Source: Senegalimassilia faecalis (lineage in GTDB: Bacteria > Actinomycetota > Coriobacteriia > Coriobacteriales > Eggerthellaceae). Taken from it: a stretch of 64,000 bases of DNA. The stretch lies in assembly GCF_004135645.1 (NCBI RefSeq), contig NZ_SDPW01000001.1:1984001-2048000 (forward strand). Direction: 5' to 3'. Shown in pieces: positions 1 to 8,126 of the stretch; the first letter of the stretch is position 1, and each line of letters opens with the position of its first letter. A model generated the notes under the pieces. That model saw only the letters and a list, made by a program, of their open reading frames with translations, had not been told where the DNA came from and did not search any database. The translations under genes and the position numbers were made by a program.

Positions 1-314
1 TGGCCATGATCGTGGGCAAGGCCGTGAACCTAGCGCACGACATGGACGTTGAGGTGCTGGGCCTTGTGGAGAACATGGCGTACTTCAAGTGCGACGAATG
101 CGGCAAGGCGCACCACATCTTCGGCGAGCCGCAGGGCAAGGAAGTGGCCGAGCGCTACAACATCCCCGCATACACCACGCTGCCCATCGACCCGAACTTC
201 GCGCGCCTGTGCGACGAGGGCAAGGTCGAGGATTACGACGTGGAAGGCAAGCTCGACATCATCATCGACAAGATCGTCGAAGCCGCCAACAAGTCCGAAG
301 AAGCTGCTGAATAG
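1..314 (+). CDS. mrp: Mrp/NBP35-family P-loop ATPase, C-terminal part
   Basis: The reading frame is open from the window edge, so only about the last 104 residues are present. Mrp/ApbC proteins are ATP-dependent carriers that bind and deliver [4Fe-4S] clusters in the cytoplasm. The visible part has the family's late segment, with a VLGLVENM-type strand, a CxxC pair (KCDEC) followed by HxIFGE, and a TTLPIDP stretch. The CxxC is the cluster-binding pair of this family. The Walker A region lies outside the window. The gene ends 17 bp before a strong hairpin terminator, so it closes its own transcription unit. The family call is firm; the client proteins are unknown. Confidence 0.85.
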   Translation, partial: AMIVGKAVNLAHDMDVEVLGLVENMAYFKCDECGKAHHIFGEPQGKEVAERYNIPAYTTLPIDPNFARLCDEGKVEDYDVEGKLDIIIDKIVEAANKSEEAAE

Positions 315-330
315 CTTCTGAGCTGGGCGT

Positions 331-373
331 AACAAAATAGCCCGCACCTCACGAAGGTGCGGGCTATTTTGTT
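331..373 (+). terminator. Rho-independent terminator after the Mrp gene
   Basis: A perfect 19-bp inverted repeat (AACAAAATAGCCCGCACCT at 331-349, its complement at 355-373) encloses a 5-base loop. The right arm ends in TATTTTGTT, which gives the U-rich tail. The left arm is A-rich, so it could also act on the other strand. Confidence 0.9.
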
Positions 374-382
374 GTCGAATGT

Positions 383-415
383 AAAACGGTGACGCGCCTG
401 GAGCGTCATCGTTTT
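383..415 (+). terminator. Second hairpin with U tail, possible attenuator or backup terminator
   Basis: Arms aaaacggtgacgc (383-395) and gcgtcatcgtttt (403-415) pair with one G-U and end in TTTT. It lies 10 bp after the first terminator and about 220 bp before the trp remnant. It may be a backup terminator, or an attenuator for the trp operon if a promoter lies in the short gap before it. Confidence 0.5.
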
Positions 416-638
416 GCGCGGCGATACGCTCGCCCGTGCCACCCGGAAGGCGCCAAACGAATAGCCGCGTACCGCCGGATGAAGCAGGGCACGAACCGCA
501 CCGATCGGCGAGCGAGCTTGGCAAGAAGCCAAGAAGCAGCAGGTCGGAAGCGGAAACATACCGCTAGCGCATGCCTATCGCCGCAGCGCAGAGTCGGCCC
601 TTCCCCATCCGGCCCGAACACCGAAGGAGGTGCTGCAC
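416..638 (+). other. Leader region of the trp remnant, no gene seen
   Basis: I see no leader peptide with a run of Trp codons and no convincing T-box core. The only clear element is a consensus ribosome binding site, AAGGAGG at 624-630, 8 bases before the ATG at 639. A promoter must lie here or upstream, but I cannot pick one with confidence. Confidence 0.4.
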
Positions 639-1025
639 ATGTTCCCCACGCTCGATAAGGTGCGCGCGTATGCAGCCGAGGGCCGCTACCGCCGCGTGCC
701 GGTGTGCATGGAGCTGCTTGCCGACCGCTTCACGCCAACCGAGGCGCTGCGGTGCCTGCGCTCGGTTTCGAACCACGTGGTCCTGCTGGAAAACGCGGAA
801 GCCGACGGCACGCAGGGGCGCTACTCGTTTTTGGGATTCAACCCCACGCTGGAACTTTCGTGCACGAACGGGCTGTTGCGCATTCGCGAAGGCGGCACTG
901 ACGACGGCGAGGTTATGGCCGTCGAAGACGCCGCCGCGCGCACGTTCGGCGTGCAATTTCATCCCGAAAGCGTCATGACGCCCGATGGAGCCGCCATCAT
1001 CGCGAACTTCCTAGCGCTGGTCTAG
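639..1025 (+). pseudogene. trpE-trpG: In-frame fusion remnant: N-terminus of TrpE joined to C-terminus of TrpG
   Basis: This 128-residue frame has two unrelated halves. From FPTLDKVRAYA to about GLLRIREG it reads as the start of anthranilate synthase component I (TrpE), including the VLLENAE and GRYSFLGFNP motifs of the tryptophan-binding N-terminal region. From about TDDGEVMAVED it reads as the end of component II (TrpG), including the FGVQFHPES motif with the His and Glu of the glutamine amidotransferase triad. The join lies near 891-903. All of the TrpE chorismate-binding domain and the TrpG catalytic Cys are missing, so neither activity can remain. The start codon, strong RBS, frame and stop are intact, and trpD follows 12 bp later. 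A large in-frame deletion is the simplest origin. The start at 639 is chosen over a GTG at 630 because of RBS spacing. Confidence 0.8.
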
Positions 1026-1037
1026 AAAGGAACCCTC

Positions 1038-2075
1038 ATGATCACCGAAGCCATCCATAAACTGGTCGACAAGCAAGACCTTGCATATCAGGAAGCCTAC
1101 GACACCATCTGCGAGATTATGTCGGGCGCCACCACGCCCGTGCAGACCGCCGCGTTTTTGGCCGCGCTGTCCACGAAGCCAACGAAAGCCGAGACCATCG
1201 ACGAAATTGCCGGCTGCGCCACCGCCATGCGCACGTTCGCCACGCCGGTGGATTACCCCGAGCCCACGCTCGAAATCGTAGGCACCGGCGGTGACAAGGC
1301 GCACAGCTTCAACATCTCCACCACCGCCTCGCTGATTATCGCGGCCGGCGGCGTGAAGGTGGCCAAGCACGGAAACCGCGCTGCATCGTCAAGCTCGGGC
1401 GCCGCGGATTGCCTGGAGGCGCTGGGCGTCAACATAGAGCAGAGCCCCGAGCTGTGCTGCAAACTGCTTGATGACGTGGGGATTTGCTTCCTGTTCGCGC
1501 AAAAGTACCACGCGGCCATGAAGTACGTCGGCCCTATCCGCAAGGAACTGGGCACCCGCACCGTGTTCAACATCTTGGGGCCGCTCACCAACCCGGCCAG
1601 CCCCAAGAACATGATCCTGGGCGTGTACGACGGCGCGCTGGTGGAGCCGCTGGCGCGCGTGCTGGTAAGCCTGGGCGTGCAGCGCGGCATGGTGGTGTAC
1701 GGCGAATGCGTGCTCGACGAGCTTTCGTGCGCCGGCCCCACGAAGGTGTGCGAGTTCGGCGGCGGCGACTTCCACGCGCCGGCGTTTCGCACCTACGAGC
1801 TGACGCCCGAGCAGTTCGGCATGGCCCGCTGCACGCGCGACGATCTGCGCGGCGGCTCGCCCGAAGAAAACGCGCAGATCACGCGCGATATCCTGTCGGG
1901 AGCCGAGCGCGGATGCCGCCGCGACACCGTCGTACTCAACGCCGCAGCCGGCCTGTACATCGCCGACGCGGTGCCATCGCTACGCGACGGCGTGGCCCGG
2001 GCCAGCGAGCTCATCGACACCGGCGCCGCAACCGTGAAGCTCAACGCCTACATCCAAGCCAGCAACGCGCAATAG
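1038..2075 (+). CDS. trpD: Anthranilate phosphoribosyltransferase
   Basis: TrpD transfers phosphoribose from PRPP to anthranilate, the second committed step of tryptophan synthesis. At 345 residues it has the usual length. The glycine-rich PRPP motif [14 protein letters not shown], the [12 protein letters not shown] anthranilate/PRPP loop and the ILGPLTNPA segment are all present, so it looks catalytically intact. A good RBS (AGAAAGGA) precedes the ATG. It directly follows the trpE/trpG remnant, so its substrate anthranilate cannot come from the cell's own operon copy unless another anthranilate synthase exists elsewhere. Confidence 0.95.
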   Translation: MITEAIHKLVDKQDLAYQEAYDTICEIMSGATTPVQTAAFLAALSTKPTKAETIDEIAGCATAMRTFATPVDYPEPTLEIVGTGGDKAHSFNISTTASLIIAAGGVKVAKHGNRAASSSSGAADCLEALGVNIEQSPELCCKLLDDVGICFLFAQKYHAAMKYVGPIRKELGTRTVFNILGPLTNPASPKNMILGVYDGALVEPLARVLVSLGVQRGMVVYGECVLDELSCAGPTKVCEFGGGDFHAPAFRTYELTPEQFGMARCTRDDLRGGSPEENAQITRDILSGAERGCRRDTVVLNAAAGLYIADAVPSLRDGVARASELIDTGAATVKLNAYIQASNAQ

Positions 2076-2376
2076 CGCCGCCGAAAACCAAAAAAGTGCT
2101 CATGTATGTGATTTAATCGACTACCTTACGATATCCACGAATACAGCAAAGCTTTGACCAGGGAAAACGCAACTATTATTTCGAGCTTGCCCTGGCAAAG
2201 CCAAGCAAATCACATACATCGGCAATTTTCACGCAGGGTTGGCTGAAATCGCCGACAAATGGCAATGCGCCGCCCACGAAAGGAGCGCAAGTCCCGAACT
2301 CGCTCGAGTTTGGGACAGATAGCTTGCAGCAACGTCGTTCAACGTTGCTGCAATGAGCCAAGCAGAAAGGACGACG
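2076..2376 (+). promoter_or_regulatory. Structured trpD-trpC intergenic leader
   Basis: This 300-bp gap inside an otherwise compact operon has layered dyads. A 13-bp perfect inverted repeat lies at 2102-2114 and 2207-2219 (atgtatgtgattt and its complement). Within it, ctttgaccaggg (2152-2163) pairs imperfectly with ccctggcaaag (2190-2200). A 10-bp stem sits at 2291-2316 (GTCCCGAACT/AGTTTGGGAC), and a perfect 12-bp stem at 2324-2335/2342-2353 (ttgcagcaacgt). The last stem ends 12 bases before the Shine-Dalgarno of trpC. No U run follows it, so control of trpC translation or mRNA stability is likelier than termination. Confidence 0.5.
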
Positions 2377-3261
2377 TTGAACATTCTTAATCAGATAGCT
2401 GAGCGCACGCGGGAGCGCGTTGCCGAGCAGAAGCGCGTGCGGTCGCTTGCGAGCATGCAGCAGGCAGCCGATGAAGCGTTGACGCGCGATTGCGAGCGAT
2501 GCGCTGCCGAAAAGCCCGGCCCCGACGGGCTGCCGCTGTCCGGCGAGGCGTTCGCGACGGCCCACGCCGCGGCGCCGTGCAGCTTCCCGTTCGAAGGCGC
2601 AATCGAGCGCCCCGGCGTGCAGTTCATCGCCGAGGTGAAGCGGGCAAGCCCCTCGAAAGGCCTCATCGCGGCGGATTTCCCATACCTGCAGATAGCACGT
2701 GATTACGAAACCGCAGGTGCGGCGGCCATTTCATGCCCGACCGAGCCGTACTGGTTCCAAGGCCGCAACGAGTACCTGACCGAAATCGCCGAGGCGGTAA
2801 GCATCCCGGTTCTGCGCAAAGACTTCGTGGTGGACGAGTACATGGTCTACGAGGCGAAGGCGCTTGGCGCGCAGGCGGTGCTGCTGATATGCGCCATCCT
2901 TGACGATGCGCAGCTTACCGCCTACCGCCAGCTGTGCGACCAACTTCGCCTGTCTACCCTGGTGGAAGCTCATACCGCCAAGGAGATTGAGCGCGCCGTC
3001 GCCTGCGGGGCACGCGTGATCGGCGTGAACAACCGCGACTTGAAAACGTTCGATGTGGACATGAACGCCGCCCGCGCGCTGCGCGACTTGGTGCCGCCGC
3101 ACACGCTGTTCGTGTCCGAAAGCGGCATCGCAACGCCGGCCGACGTCGAGGCGGCGCGCACCATGCGCGCTGACGCCGTGCTGGTGGGCGAAGCGCTTAT
3201 GCGCGCCGACGACAAGCGCGCCAAGCTCGCCGAGCTGCGAGGAGACGGGCAGCCAAGGTAG
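2377..3261 (+). CDS. trpC: Indole-3-glycerol-phosphate synthase
   Basis: TrpC closes the indole ring, converting carboxyphenylamino-deoxyribulose phosphate to indole-3-glycerol phosphate. The TIM-barrel motifs are present: AEVKRASPSKG (catalytic Lys and phosphate loop), LRKDFVVDEYM, VIGVNNRDLKTF and SESGI. I place the start at TTG 2377 because AAAGGA at 2366-2371 is spaced for it and the product then begins with the family's short helix (NILNQIAERTRERV). An in-frame ATG at 2353 overlaps a hairpin arm and lacks an RBS. The segment after the second strand reads CPTEPYWFQGRNEYL where VLTEPxYFQGSxEYL is usual, a mild departure at the substrate pocket. Confidence 0.92.
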   Translation: MNILNQIAERTRERVAEQKRVRSLASMQQAADEALTRDCERCAAEKPGPDGLPLSGEAFATAHAAAPCSFPFEGAIERPGVQFIAEVKRASPSKGLIAADFPYLQIARDYETAGAAAISCPTEPYWFQGRNEYLTEIAEAVSIPVLRKDFVVDEYMVYEAKALGAQAVLLICAILDDAQLTAYRQLCDQLRLSTLVEAHTAKEIERAVACGARVIGVNNRDLKTFDVDMNAARALRDLVPPHTLFVSESGIATPADVEAARTMRADAVLVGEALMRADDKRAKLAELRGDGQPR

Positions 3262-3378
3262 CCAGCCGAAGCGTTCGCCAAACATAGCCGCCCGGCGGGT
3301 GGCCCAAGGGAAGGTCCTCGCGCAGGCCTAAGCCCTAACGGGAAACAACAGCGAAACGAAGGAAAGGACGAACACGCC

Positions 3379-4125
3379 ATGGAGCACCTGATGGTAAAAC
3401 TTTGCGGCTTGCGAACCGAAGCCGATGTTGCAGCCGTCAATGCAGCGCTGCCCGACTTCGCCGGGTTCGTCATCGAGGTGCCGGGCAAGCGCCGCAGCGT
3501 GGCGCTTGAGGCAGCTATCGCGCTTGCGAAGCGGCTCGATAAGCGCATCCGCCCTGTCGGCGTGTTCGTGAACGCGCCGGTTGAAACCGTCAATCGGTTC
3601 CTTGCGGAGGCCCCAAACGCCGCAGCTCAACTGCATGGCGAAGAAGACGCCGCGTACATCGCAAGCCTTCGCCAAGCAGCAGGCCTCACCATCCCGCAAT
3701 CGCCAACCATCGGGCAGAACGCAGACGGCGAAGCACCATCGGCTACCGAAACGAACGACGCGCACAAGACTTCGCGCCCGAGCGCGCGAAATGCCCGTAT
3801 CATCCAGGCATTTCGCATCCGCAACGGCACCGACACGCTGAAAGCCGCCGCAAGTGCCGCCGACTTGGTGCTGCTCGACAGCGGCGCGGGAACGGGGCAA
3901 ACCTTCGACTGGCGATTGCTCACCGGGTTTCCTCGCCCATTTCTACTGGCAGGCGGCTTAGGCCCCGAAAACCTTGCGCAAGCCATCGAACAAGCAGGCG
4001 CAGCTGCAGGCAAGCGGTTCCTTGGCGTTGACATGAGCTCTAACTTGGAAACGAACGGCACGAAAGACCCCGCGAAAATGCTCGCCGCCGTACAAGCGGC
4101 TCGCGAAAGGCGCCGATGGCGCTGA
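3379..4125 (+). CDS. trpF: Phosphoribosylanthranilate isomerase
   Basis: TrpF isomerises phosphoribosylanthranilate before the TrpC step. The N-terminal VKLCGLRTEADV (general-base Cys), the LLAGGLGPENL phosphate loop and the GVDMSSNLETNGTKD motif (general-acid Asp) are present. At 248 residues it is about 40 longer than typical: residues near 112-145 form a hydrophilic insert rich in Thr, Ser, Ala and Asn between two barrel strands. An RBS (AGGAAAGGA) precedes the start. The 117-bp gap before it contains no gene. Confidence 0.93.
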   Translation: MEHLMVKLCGLRTEADVAAVNAALPDFAGFVIEVPGKRRSVALEAAIALAKRLDKRIRPVGVFVNAPVETVNRFLAEAPNAAAQLHGEEDAAYIASLRQAAGLTIPQSPTIGQNADGEAPSATETNDAHKTSRPSARNARIIQAFRIRNGTDTLKAAASAADLVLLDSGAGTGQTFDWRLLTGFPRPFLLAGGLGPENLAQAIEQAGAAAGKRFLGVDMSSNLETNGTKDPAKMLAAVQAARERRRWR

Positions 4126-4132
4126 GCGTTGA

Positions 4133-4654
4133 GTGAAAGCTCAACCCATCCAAAAGAGCGCGCAGCGCGACACCAACTTCAAGAGCACACCAACGACAGT
4201 GTTCTCGTGGTCGGGCCACACCCTTACCGCCGCGCAGCACCTCAACGACATCGTAGACGCCGACTTCTTCCGCATCGAACCGGCCGAGCCCTACACCACG
4301 AACTACAACGAGGTGGTCGACGTCGCTCAGGCCGAGCAGAACGCCAACGCCCGCCCCGCGCTGGCGCAAACCGTTGAGGATTGGGATAGCTACAGCACCA
4401 TCTACCTGGGCTTTCCCGTGTGGTGGTACGATGCACCGCAAATCGTCAAGACGTTCATGGACGCCCACGAATGCACCGGTAAAAACGTCGCCGTGTTCAG
4501 CACTTCGGGCGGCAGCAGCACCGAAAGCTGCCTGGGCAGCCTGCGCGCCATCGCGCCGGGCGCCACGTTCACGCGCAGCGTCACGATTGACGGCGATGCC
4601 GCGTCCTCGCAGCTTACCCAGCTTGACACCTGGCAAGCGGGGCTGGGGCTGTAA
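4133..4654 (+). CDS. Flavodoxin-family protein
   Basis: The 173-residue product has an FMN phosphate-binding FSWSGHT loop near residue 25, then IYLGFPVWWYDAPQ and FSTSGGSS, which are typical of the short flavodoxin family that binds FMN non-covalently and carries electrons. It starts with GTG 7 bp after trpF, with little RBS, so it may be translated by coupling. The first 20 residues look unusual for a flavodoxin strand 1, so the true start is uncertain. It sits where trpB and trpA would often be, and I see no link to tryptophan synthesis. Confidence 0.75.
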   Translation: MKAQPIQKSAQRDTNFKSTPTTVFSWSGHTLTAAQHLNDIVDADFFRIEPAEPYTTNYNEVVDVAQAEQNANARPALAQTVEDWDSYSTIYLGFPVWWYDAPQIVKTFMDAHECTGKNVAVFSTSGGSSTESCLGSLRAIAPGATFTRSVTIDGDAASSQLTQLDTWQAGLGL

Positions 4655-4895
4655 TGGCCAAACGCATCACCATCCCCGCCGAAGGGCGCGGGCGGCGACG
4701 GTATGGCTTGCGGCCGCTGGCGCAGGGGCGTTCGTTGACCTGAATATCGCCAGCTACCTGTTCTTGCAGGTCAAGTTCGTATTCGCTGACTTAACGATCC
4801 CATTCTGGCTGACCACGGCGAAATACACCTTGGTTGCAGCCCTGTTCGCTGTAGCGGGCAACGTCGTGGATACCGCCCTGCGAACAAAGCGCTAA
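4654..4895 (+). pseudogene. Small split frame, possible frameshifted membrane protein
   Basis: An ATG at 4654 overlaps the flavodoxin stop and opens a short frame (MAKRITIPAEGRG...) that ends at 4743. A second frame covers the rest to 4895 and encodes two hydrophobic stretches (around NIASYLFLQVKFVF and YTLVAALFAVAGNVV) ending in RTKR. A single frame change would join them into one small two-helix membrane protein. I do not recognise the family. It could also be chance coding. Confidence 0.3.
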
Positions 4896-5232
4896 ACGAA
4901 GCAGCAACGCACTAACAAGTTCGCATGGTCGACAGCCGCCCTTTTGCTCCGACAGGCCATTTTCTGCGCCTTTTTCGAAATAGAGGGGCACCGCCTCAGG
5001 CCTGCATGGTTATCGGATCCAGATCTCGTCATCGTTTCACCTGATGACGGTTACCCATATGATACTTATTAGATCCACAAGACCTCGAATTCCGGCAATT
5101 CGAGGTCTTGTGCCGCGTCAATCGCCCCTCTTCTTCGAATTCTTTGCACAAAAACGCCAATCCGACGCAAAATGCAATCCTTCCGAGGCCGTTCCACATC
5201 AGCGTTTAACTTGCAGCCACAGAACAACCGCG
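4896..5232. other. Convergent intergenic region with a hairpin
   Basis: No gene is seen in these 337 bp. The main feature is a perfect 16-bp inverted repeat at 5076-5091 and 5097-5112 (cacaagacctcgaatt with a 5-base loop). It lies between plus-strand genes ending at 4895 and a minus-strand gene ending at 5233, where a bidirectional terminator is expected, though a clear U run is missing. Confidence 0.5.
5076..5112. terminator. Perfect 16-bp hairpin between convergent genes
   Basis: The arms are perfectly complementary with loop CCGGC. Position between convergent transcription units suggests termination on either strand; the weak U tail lowers confidence. Confidence 0.5.
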
Positions 5233-5739
5233 TTACGCGAACATCTTCGCGAAGATGTGCTTCACGATGTCGGTGCGACGCACCACGCCCACGAGCGCGC
5301 CTTCGTCGTTGACCACCGGCAGCTTCTTGAACTTTTTCTTCGACAGCATGGCCGCCACGCGCGCGATAGACTGCTCGGGCTTCGCGCACACCACCTTGCG
5401 CACGGCGAAATCCATGACGCAACGCTCTTTGAGCTGGTCAACGCGCTCTTCGAAGCTCATGTCATCGAAGTACAGCATAGACGCGTCGCCGCCGGTGAAC
5501 AGCGTGTGCGCGCGATGCTGGGCCACCGCGCCCATGATGTCGCCGTCGCTGATGAAGCCCACCACGAAGCCGTCCTCGTCCACCACGGGCAGGCTGCTGA
5601 CGCCGCGCTCGGTCATGATGCGAACCACGTCAGCAATGGTGGCGCTGGCCAGGCACGTGAACGGATCGGCAATCATCACCGCCGACACCGGCGTGCCGGC
5701 GGTTTCAAGCGGAATGCTCTCGGGAACAATCTCGGACAT
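5233..5739 (-). CDS. Two-CBS-domain protein
   Basis: This 168-residue protein is made of two CBS repeats, about residues 18-75 (VMIADPFTCL...SSLPVVDEDGFVVGFISDGDIM) and 108-165 (FAVRKVVCAKPEQS...KLPVVNDEGALVGVVRRTDIV). Paired CBS repeats form a Bateman module that binds adenosyl ligands and normally senses energy or nucleotide state. No catalytic domain is attached. Its ATG shares one base with the stop of the upstream MFS exporter (TAATG), so the two are translationally coupled and the CBS protein may tune that transporter, which is inference. Confidence 0.85.
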   Translation of the reverse strand: MSEIVPESIPLETAGTPVSAVMIADPFTCLASATIADVVRIMTERGVSSLPVVDEDGFVVGFISDGDIMGAVAQHRAHTLFTGGDASMLYFDDMSFEERVDQLKERCVMDFAVRKVVCAKPEQSIARVAAMLSKKKFKKLPVVNDEGALVGVVRRTDIVKHIFAKMFA

Positions 5740-7415
5740 TAGCGGTTCTCCTTTACGGAAGCGGAAGCGGATGCAGTTGCGGATGCGGAAGGCGAAGGGA
5801 CAGACGGCGTGTCAGCTCCAACGGGCGAAGCAGCGTGCTCCAAGGCAGACGACGTGTCGGCATCGGCAGGCGAAGCAGCGTGCTCCAAGGCAGAAGCCGA
5901 AGCAACGCCATCGGAACCAGAAGGCGAAGTCGCCGCAGATGAAGCAGCCGAAGAGCCCTTTGCGGCGCTGTTCGCAGCAGCCGGCGAAGAGACAGCTTTG
6001 CGCTTCGCGGGGCGCACGGCAACGATGCAGTACACGAGAGACACCAGGCCGATGGCGGCGCACACCTTGTAGGCCACGCCCGCACCGGTGGCGGTTGCCG
6101 CCTGGAGCGTTGCGCCGGCCGCAGTGCCACCAGCGGTCACCGACGTCATAACCGTGACGATAAGCGCCGTGCACAAGCCGCCGGCAACCTGACGACCCGT
6201 GTTCGCGATGGCGTTGCCGTGCGCAATCATCTCGTTGCGCAGGGCGTTGACGCCCCATGTGTTCACGGGCATGTTCGCCAGCGCCTGACCCGCCGCCTGC
6301 AGCATGCAGAACAGAGCCACCACCAAAATGGGCGTAGCGGTAGACGACAGCGACAGGGCGAACAGCGCGCCCGTCATCAGGGCCAAGCCCACCACGGAGA
6401 TGACGCGCGGGCCAAATTTGTCGAACACCACACCAGAAATGGGGCTGATGATGATGCCCACGGCCGCCGCGGGAAGCATGGCCATACCCGTCTCGAACGC
6501 CGAAGCGCCCAGCGCGGTCTGCAGCAGAAGCGGCAGCAACGTGTTCGTAACCAGGCACGCTGCGTTGATAAGCGTCACGATGATAGCCGCCACGCGGAAC
6601 TCGCGGGTGCGCAGGCAACCCAGATCAAGCAGCGGTTGCTCAAGCTTGCCCTGACGGCGCGCAAACAGCACGAGGCACACCACGCCGGCAGCCACCGAGC
6701 CCAGCACCACAGGGCTGGTCCAGCCAAGCGATGAAGCGGTAGAGAAGCCGTACAGCAGACCGCCGAACGCCACGGTGGACAGCGCCACGGAAGCGAAGTC
6801 AAGCTTGGGGTTCTTCAGCTCGCCGACGTTCTTCAGCATGAATACTCCCATGACCAGCACAATCAACGAAAGCGGCACGATGGCGCCCACCATGGCGCGC
6901 CAACCGAATGCGTCGATGACCGCGCCGCCGGCAACGGGGCCCACGGCGGGGCCTGCGCTCATGACGATGCCGGCCATGCCCATGGCCGTGCCGCGCTTCT
7001 CCACGGGAAACACCAGCATGGGCACAACGGCAACCAGCGGCATCAGCACGCCGGATCCGGCCGCTTGCAGTACGCGGCCCACGATCAGCCACAAGAAGTC
7101 GGGCGCCACAGCGCACAGCAGCGTGCCCGCGGCAAACGCCACCAGCGCGCCAAAGAACAGCTTGCGCGTAGAGAACTTGTCGATCAAATAGGCGGAAACC
7201 GGCACCATGATGCCGCTGACCAGCGGATAGATGGACATGATCCACTGCGCGGTAGACGCATCGATGCCGAAGTCGGCCATGATGACCGGCAGCGCCGGCG
7301 ACATGACGGTTTGGTTCAGCAGCGCCAAAAACGCGCCGAGCACCACCACGGCTACAATGCGCACCTGCACGCCGGTGATTTTCCCGCTAGCGGGGATTGA
7401 AGAAGTTGAAGACAT
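5739..7415 (-). CDS. MFS exporter, 14-helix DHA2 type
   Basis: The protein (558 residues) is a major facilitator of the EmrB/QacA type that uses the proton gradient to export drugs or metabolites. The first helices carry LNQTVMSPALPVIMADF, an IDKFSTRK loop matching motif A, and GPAVGPVAGG, the antiporter motif C. Many hydrophobic helices follow to about residue 480. The last 70-80 residues are a hydrophilic Ala/Ser/Asp tail with internal repeats, unusual for the family. I choose the ATG at 7415 because GGGAG lies 5 bases before it; another ATG 12 bp upstream lacks an RBS. The substrate cannot be told from sequence. Confidence 0.85.
   Translation of the reverse strand: MSSTSSIPASGKITGVQVRIVAVVVLGAFLALLNQTVMSPALPVIMADFGIDASTAQWIMSIYPLVSGIMVPVSAYLIDKFSTRKLFFGALVAFAAGTLLCAVAPDFLWLIVGRVLQAAGSGVLMPLVAVVPMLVFPVEKRGTAMGMAGIVMSAGPAVGPVAGGAVIDAFGWRAMVGAIVPLSLIVLVMGVFMLKNVGELKNPKLDFASVALSTVAFGGLLYGFSTASSLGWTSPVVLGSVAAGVVCLVLFARRQGKLEQPLLDLGCLRTREFRVAAIIVTLINAACLVTNTLLPLLLQTALGASAFETGMAMLPAAAVGIIISPISGVVFDKFGPRVISVVGLALMTGALFALSLSSTATPILVVALFCMLQAAGQALANMPVNTWGVNALRNEMIAHGNAIANTGRQVAGGLCTALIVTVMTSVTAGGTAAGATLQAATATGAGVAYKVCAAIGLVSLVYCIVAVRPAKRKAVSSPAAANSAAKGSSAASSAATSPSGSDGVASASALEHAASPADADTSSALEHAASPVGADTPSVPSPSASATASASASVKENR
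5824..5894 (-). repeat. Tandem coding repeat in the exporter tail
   Basis: A 26-bp unit (5824-5849) recurs exactly at 5869-5894, a 45-bp period or 15 residues. It encodes SALEHAASP-type repeats in the cytoplasmic tail of the MFS protein. Copy number could vary by slippage. Confidence 0.75.
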
Positions 7416-7929
7416 AGGCACTCCCATCGTGAGACCTTAGCGCTGCGCAGCAGCAATGGCGCAGCAACCAAGGGCAATGCGCAAGCGCTTGAACAGGCAG
7501 CCATTTCGCGAACGATTCAAGTCGGCAAATCGAGCTAGCGCGAAACAACCGATCGATAACGGTTCGCCGTCGGCACACGCGCCGCCCATCGACAGACGGG
7601 TCTGGCGCAGCGCCAGCGCACAGCACATTGCAAAATATTCGATTAGTTACTGAAAATTTCAGAAAGAGACGACCCGGCGCTTACGAGCGCAGCCCATAAG
7701 CGGTCGTCGCGCGCGGCGGCCAATCGCGCCCGCGCCCGCAATCAGATACGGCACGTAGAAAGCGGCTGGTTCAGGCAAACCTGAGCGCACGCCGAAACGC
7801 CAGCCCACACCAGCGGGCGGCGCAAAGAAGCATATGTCATACTGAGATTGTTCATAGCGGAGAGGTACCTTACCCCAACGACGCCGCACCGGTGCGCACC
7901 CAACCGCCATCTTCACCGTTTCCGCATCG

Positions 7930-7962
7930 ACTGGGACAAAGGGACAGTCCCCTTGTCCCAGT
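7930..7962. repeat. REP-like palindrome, GGGACA type, copy 1
   Basis: Arms actgggacaaaggga (7930-7944) and tccccttgtcccagt (7948-7962) pair with one mismatch around a 3-base loop. A second copy with the same core stands at 12616-12648, which points to a dispersed intergenic repeat family. Confidence 0.75.
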
Positions 7963-8020
7963 TTCCGTTGCTGAAGCGTTACGAGACGACAACAAGGCCG
8001 CGCAAGAGGCCAAAAATCCT

Positions 8021-8073
8021 GTCAAACGCCCTGTCCCCTTGTCAGAAGCTGACATGGGGACAGGGCGTTTGAC
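8021..8073. repeat. Long palindrome related to the GGGACA family
   Basis: A perfect 18-bp outer stem (gtcaaacgccctgtcccc at 8021-8038, complement at 8056-8073) encloses an inner tgtcag/ctgaca stem (8040-8045/8049-8054). It shares the CTGTCCCC core with the nearby copy. It lies 54 bp after the gpsA stop and may also stop gpsA transcription. Confidence 0.7.
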
Positions 8074-8126
8074 ATATGGTTAATGGGGAAATGGCGGGAT
8101 ACGACCACCGTTTCCCCAGGTCAAAA

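Larger units (their letters stand above)
7416..8126. other. Long intergenic region with palindromic elements
   Basis: These 711 bp separate the start of the MFS gene from the end of gpsA, both on the minus strand. I see no convincing gene on either strand. The contents are a 13-bp dyad (ctgaaaatttcag, 7650-7662), a GGGACA-type palindrome (7930-7962) and a long GTCAAACG-type palindrome (8021-8073). The promoter for the MFS gene must lie here; I could not assign it. Confidence 0.6.

Noticed and set aside
416-638. Possible T-box or Trp attenuator before the trp remnant
   Set aside because: AGGGCACGAACCGC near 486 is only loosely like the T-box core, and no Trp-codon run or specifier arrangement could be found.
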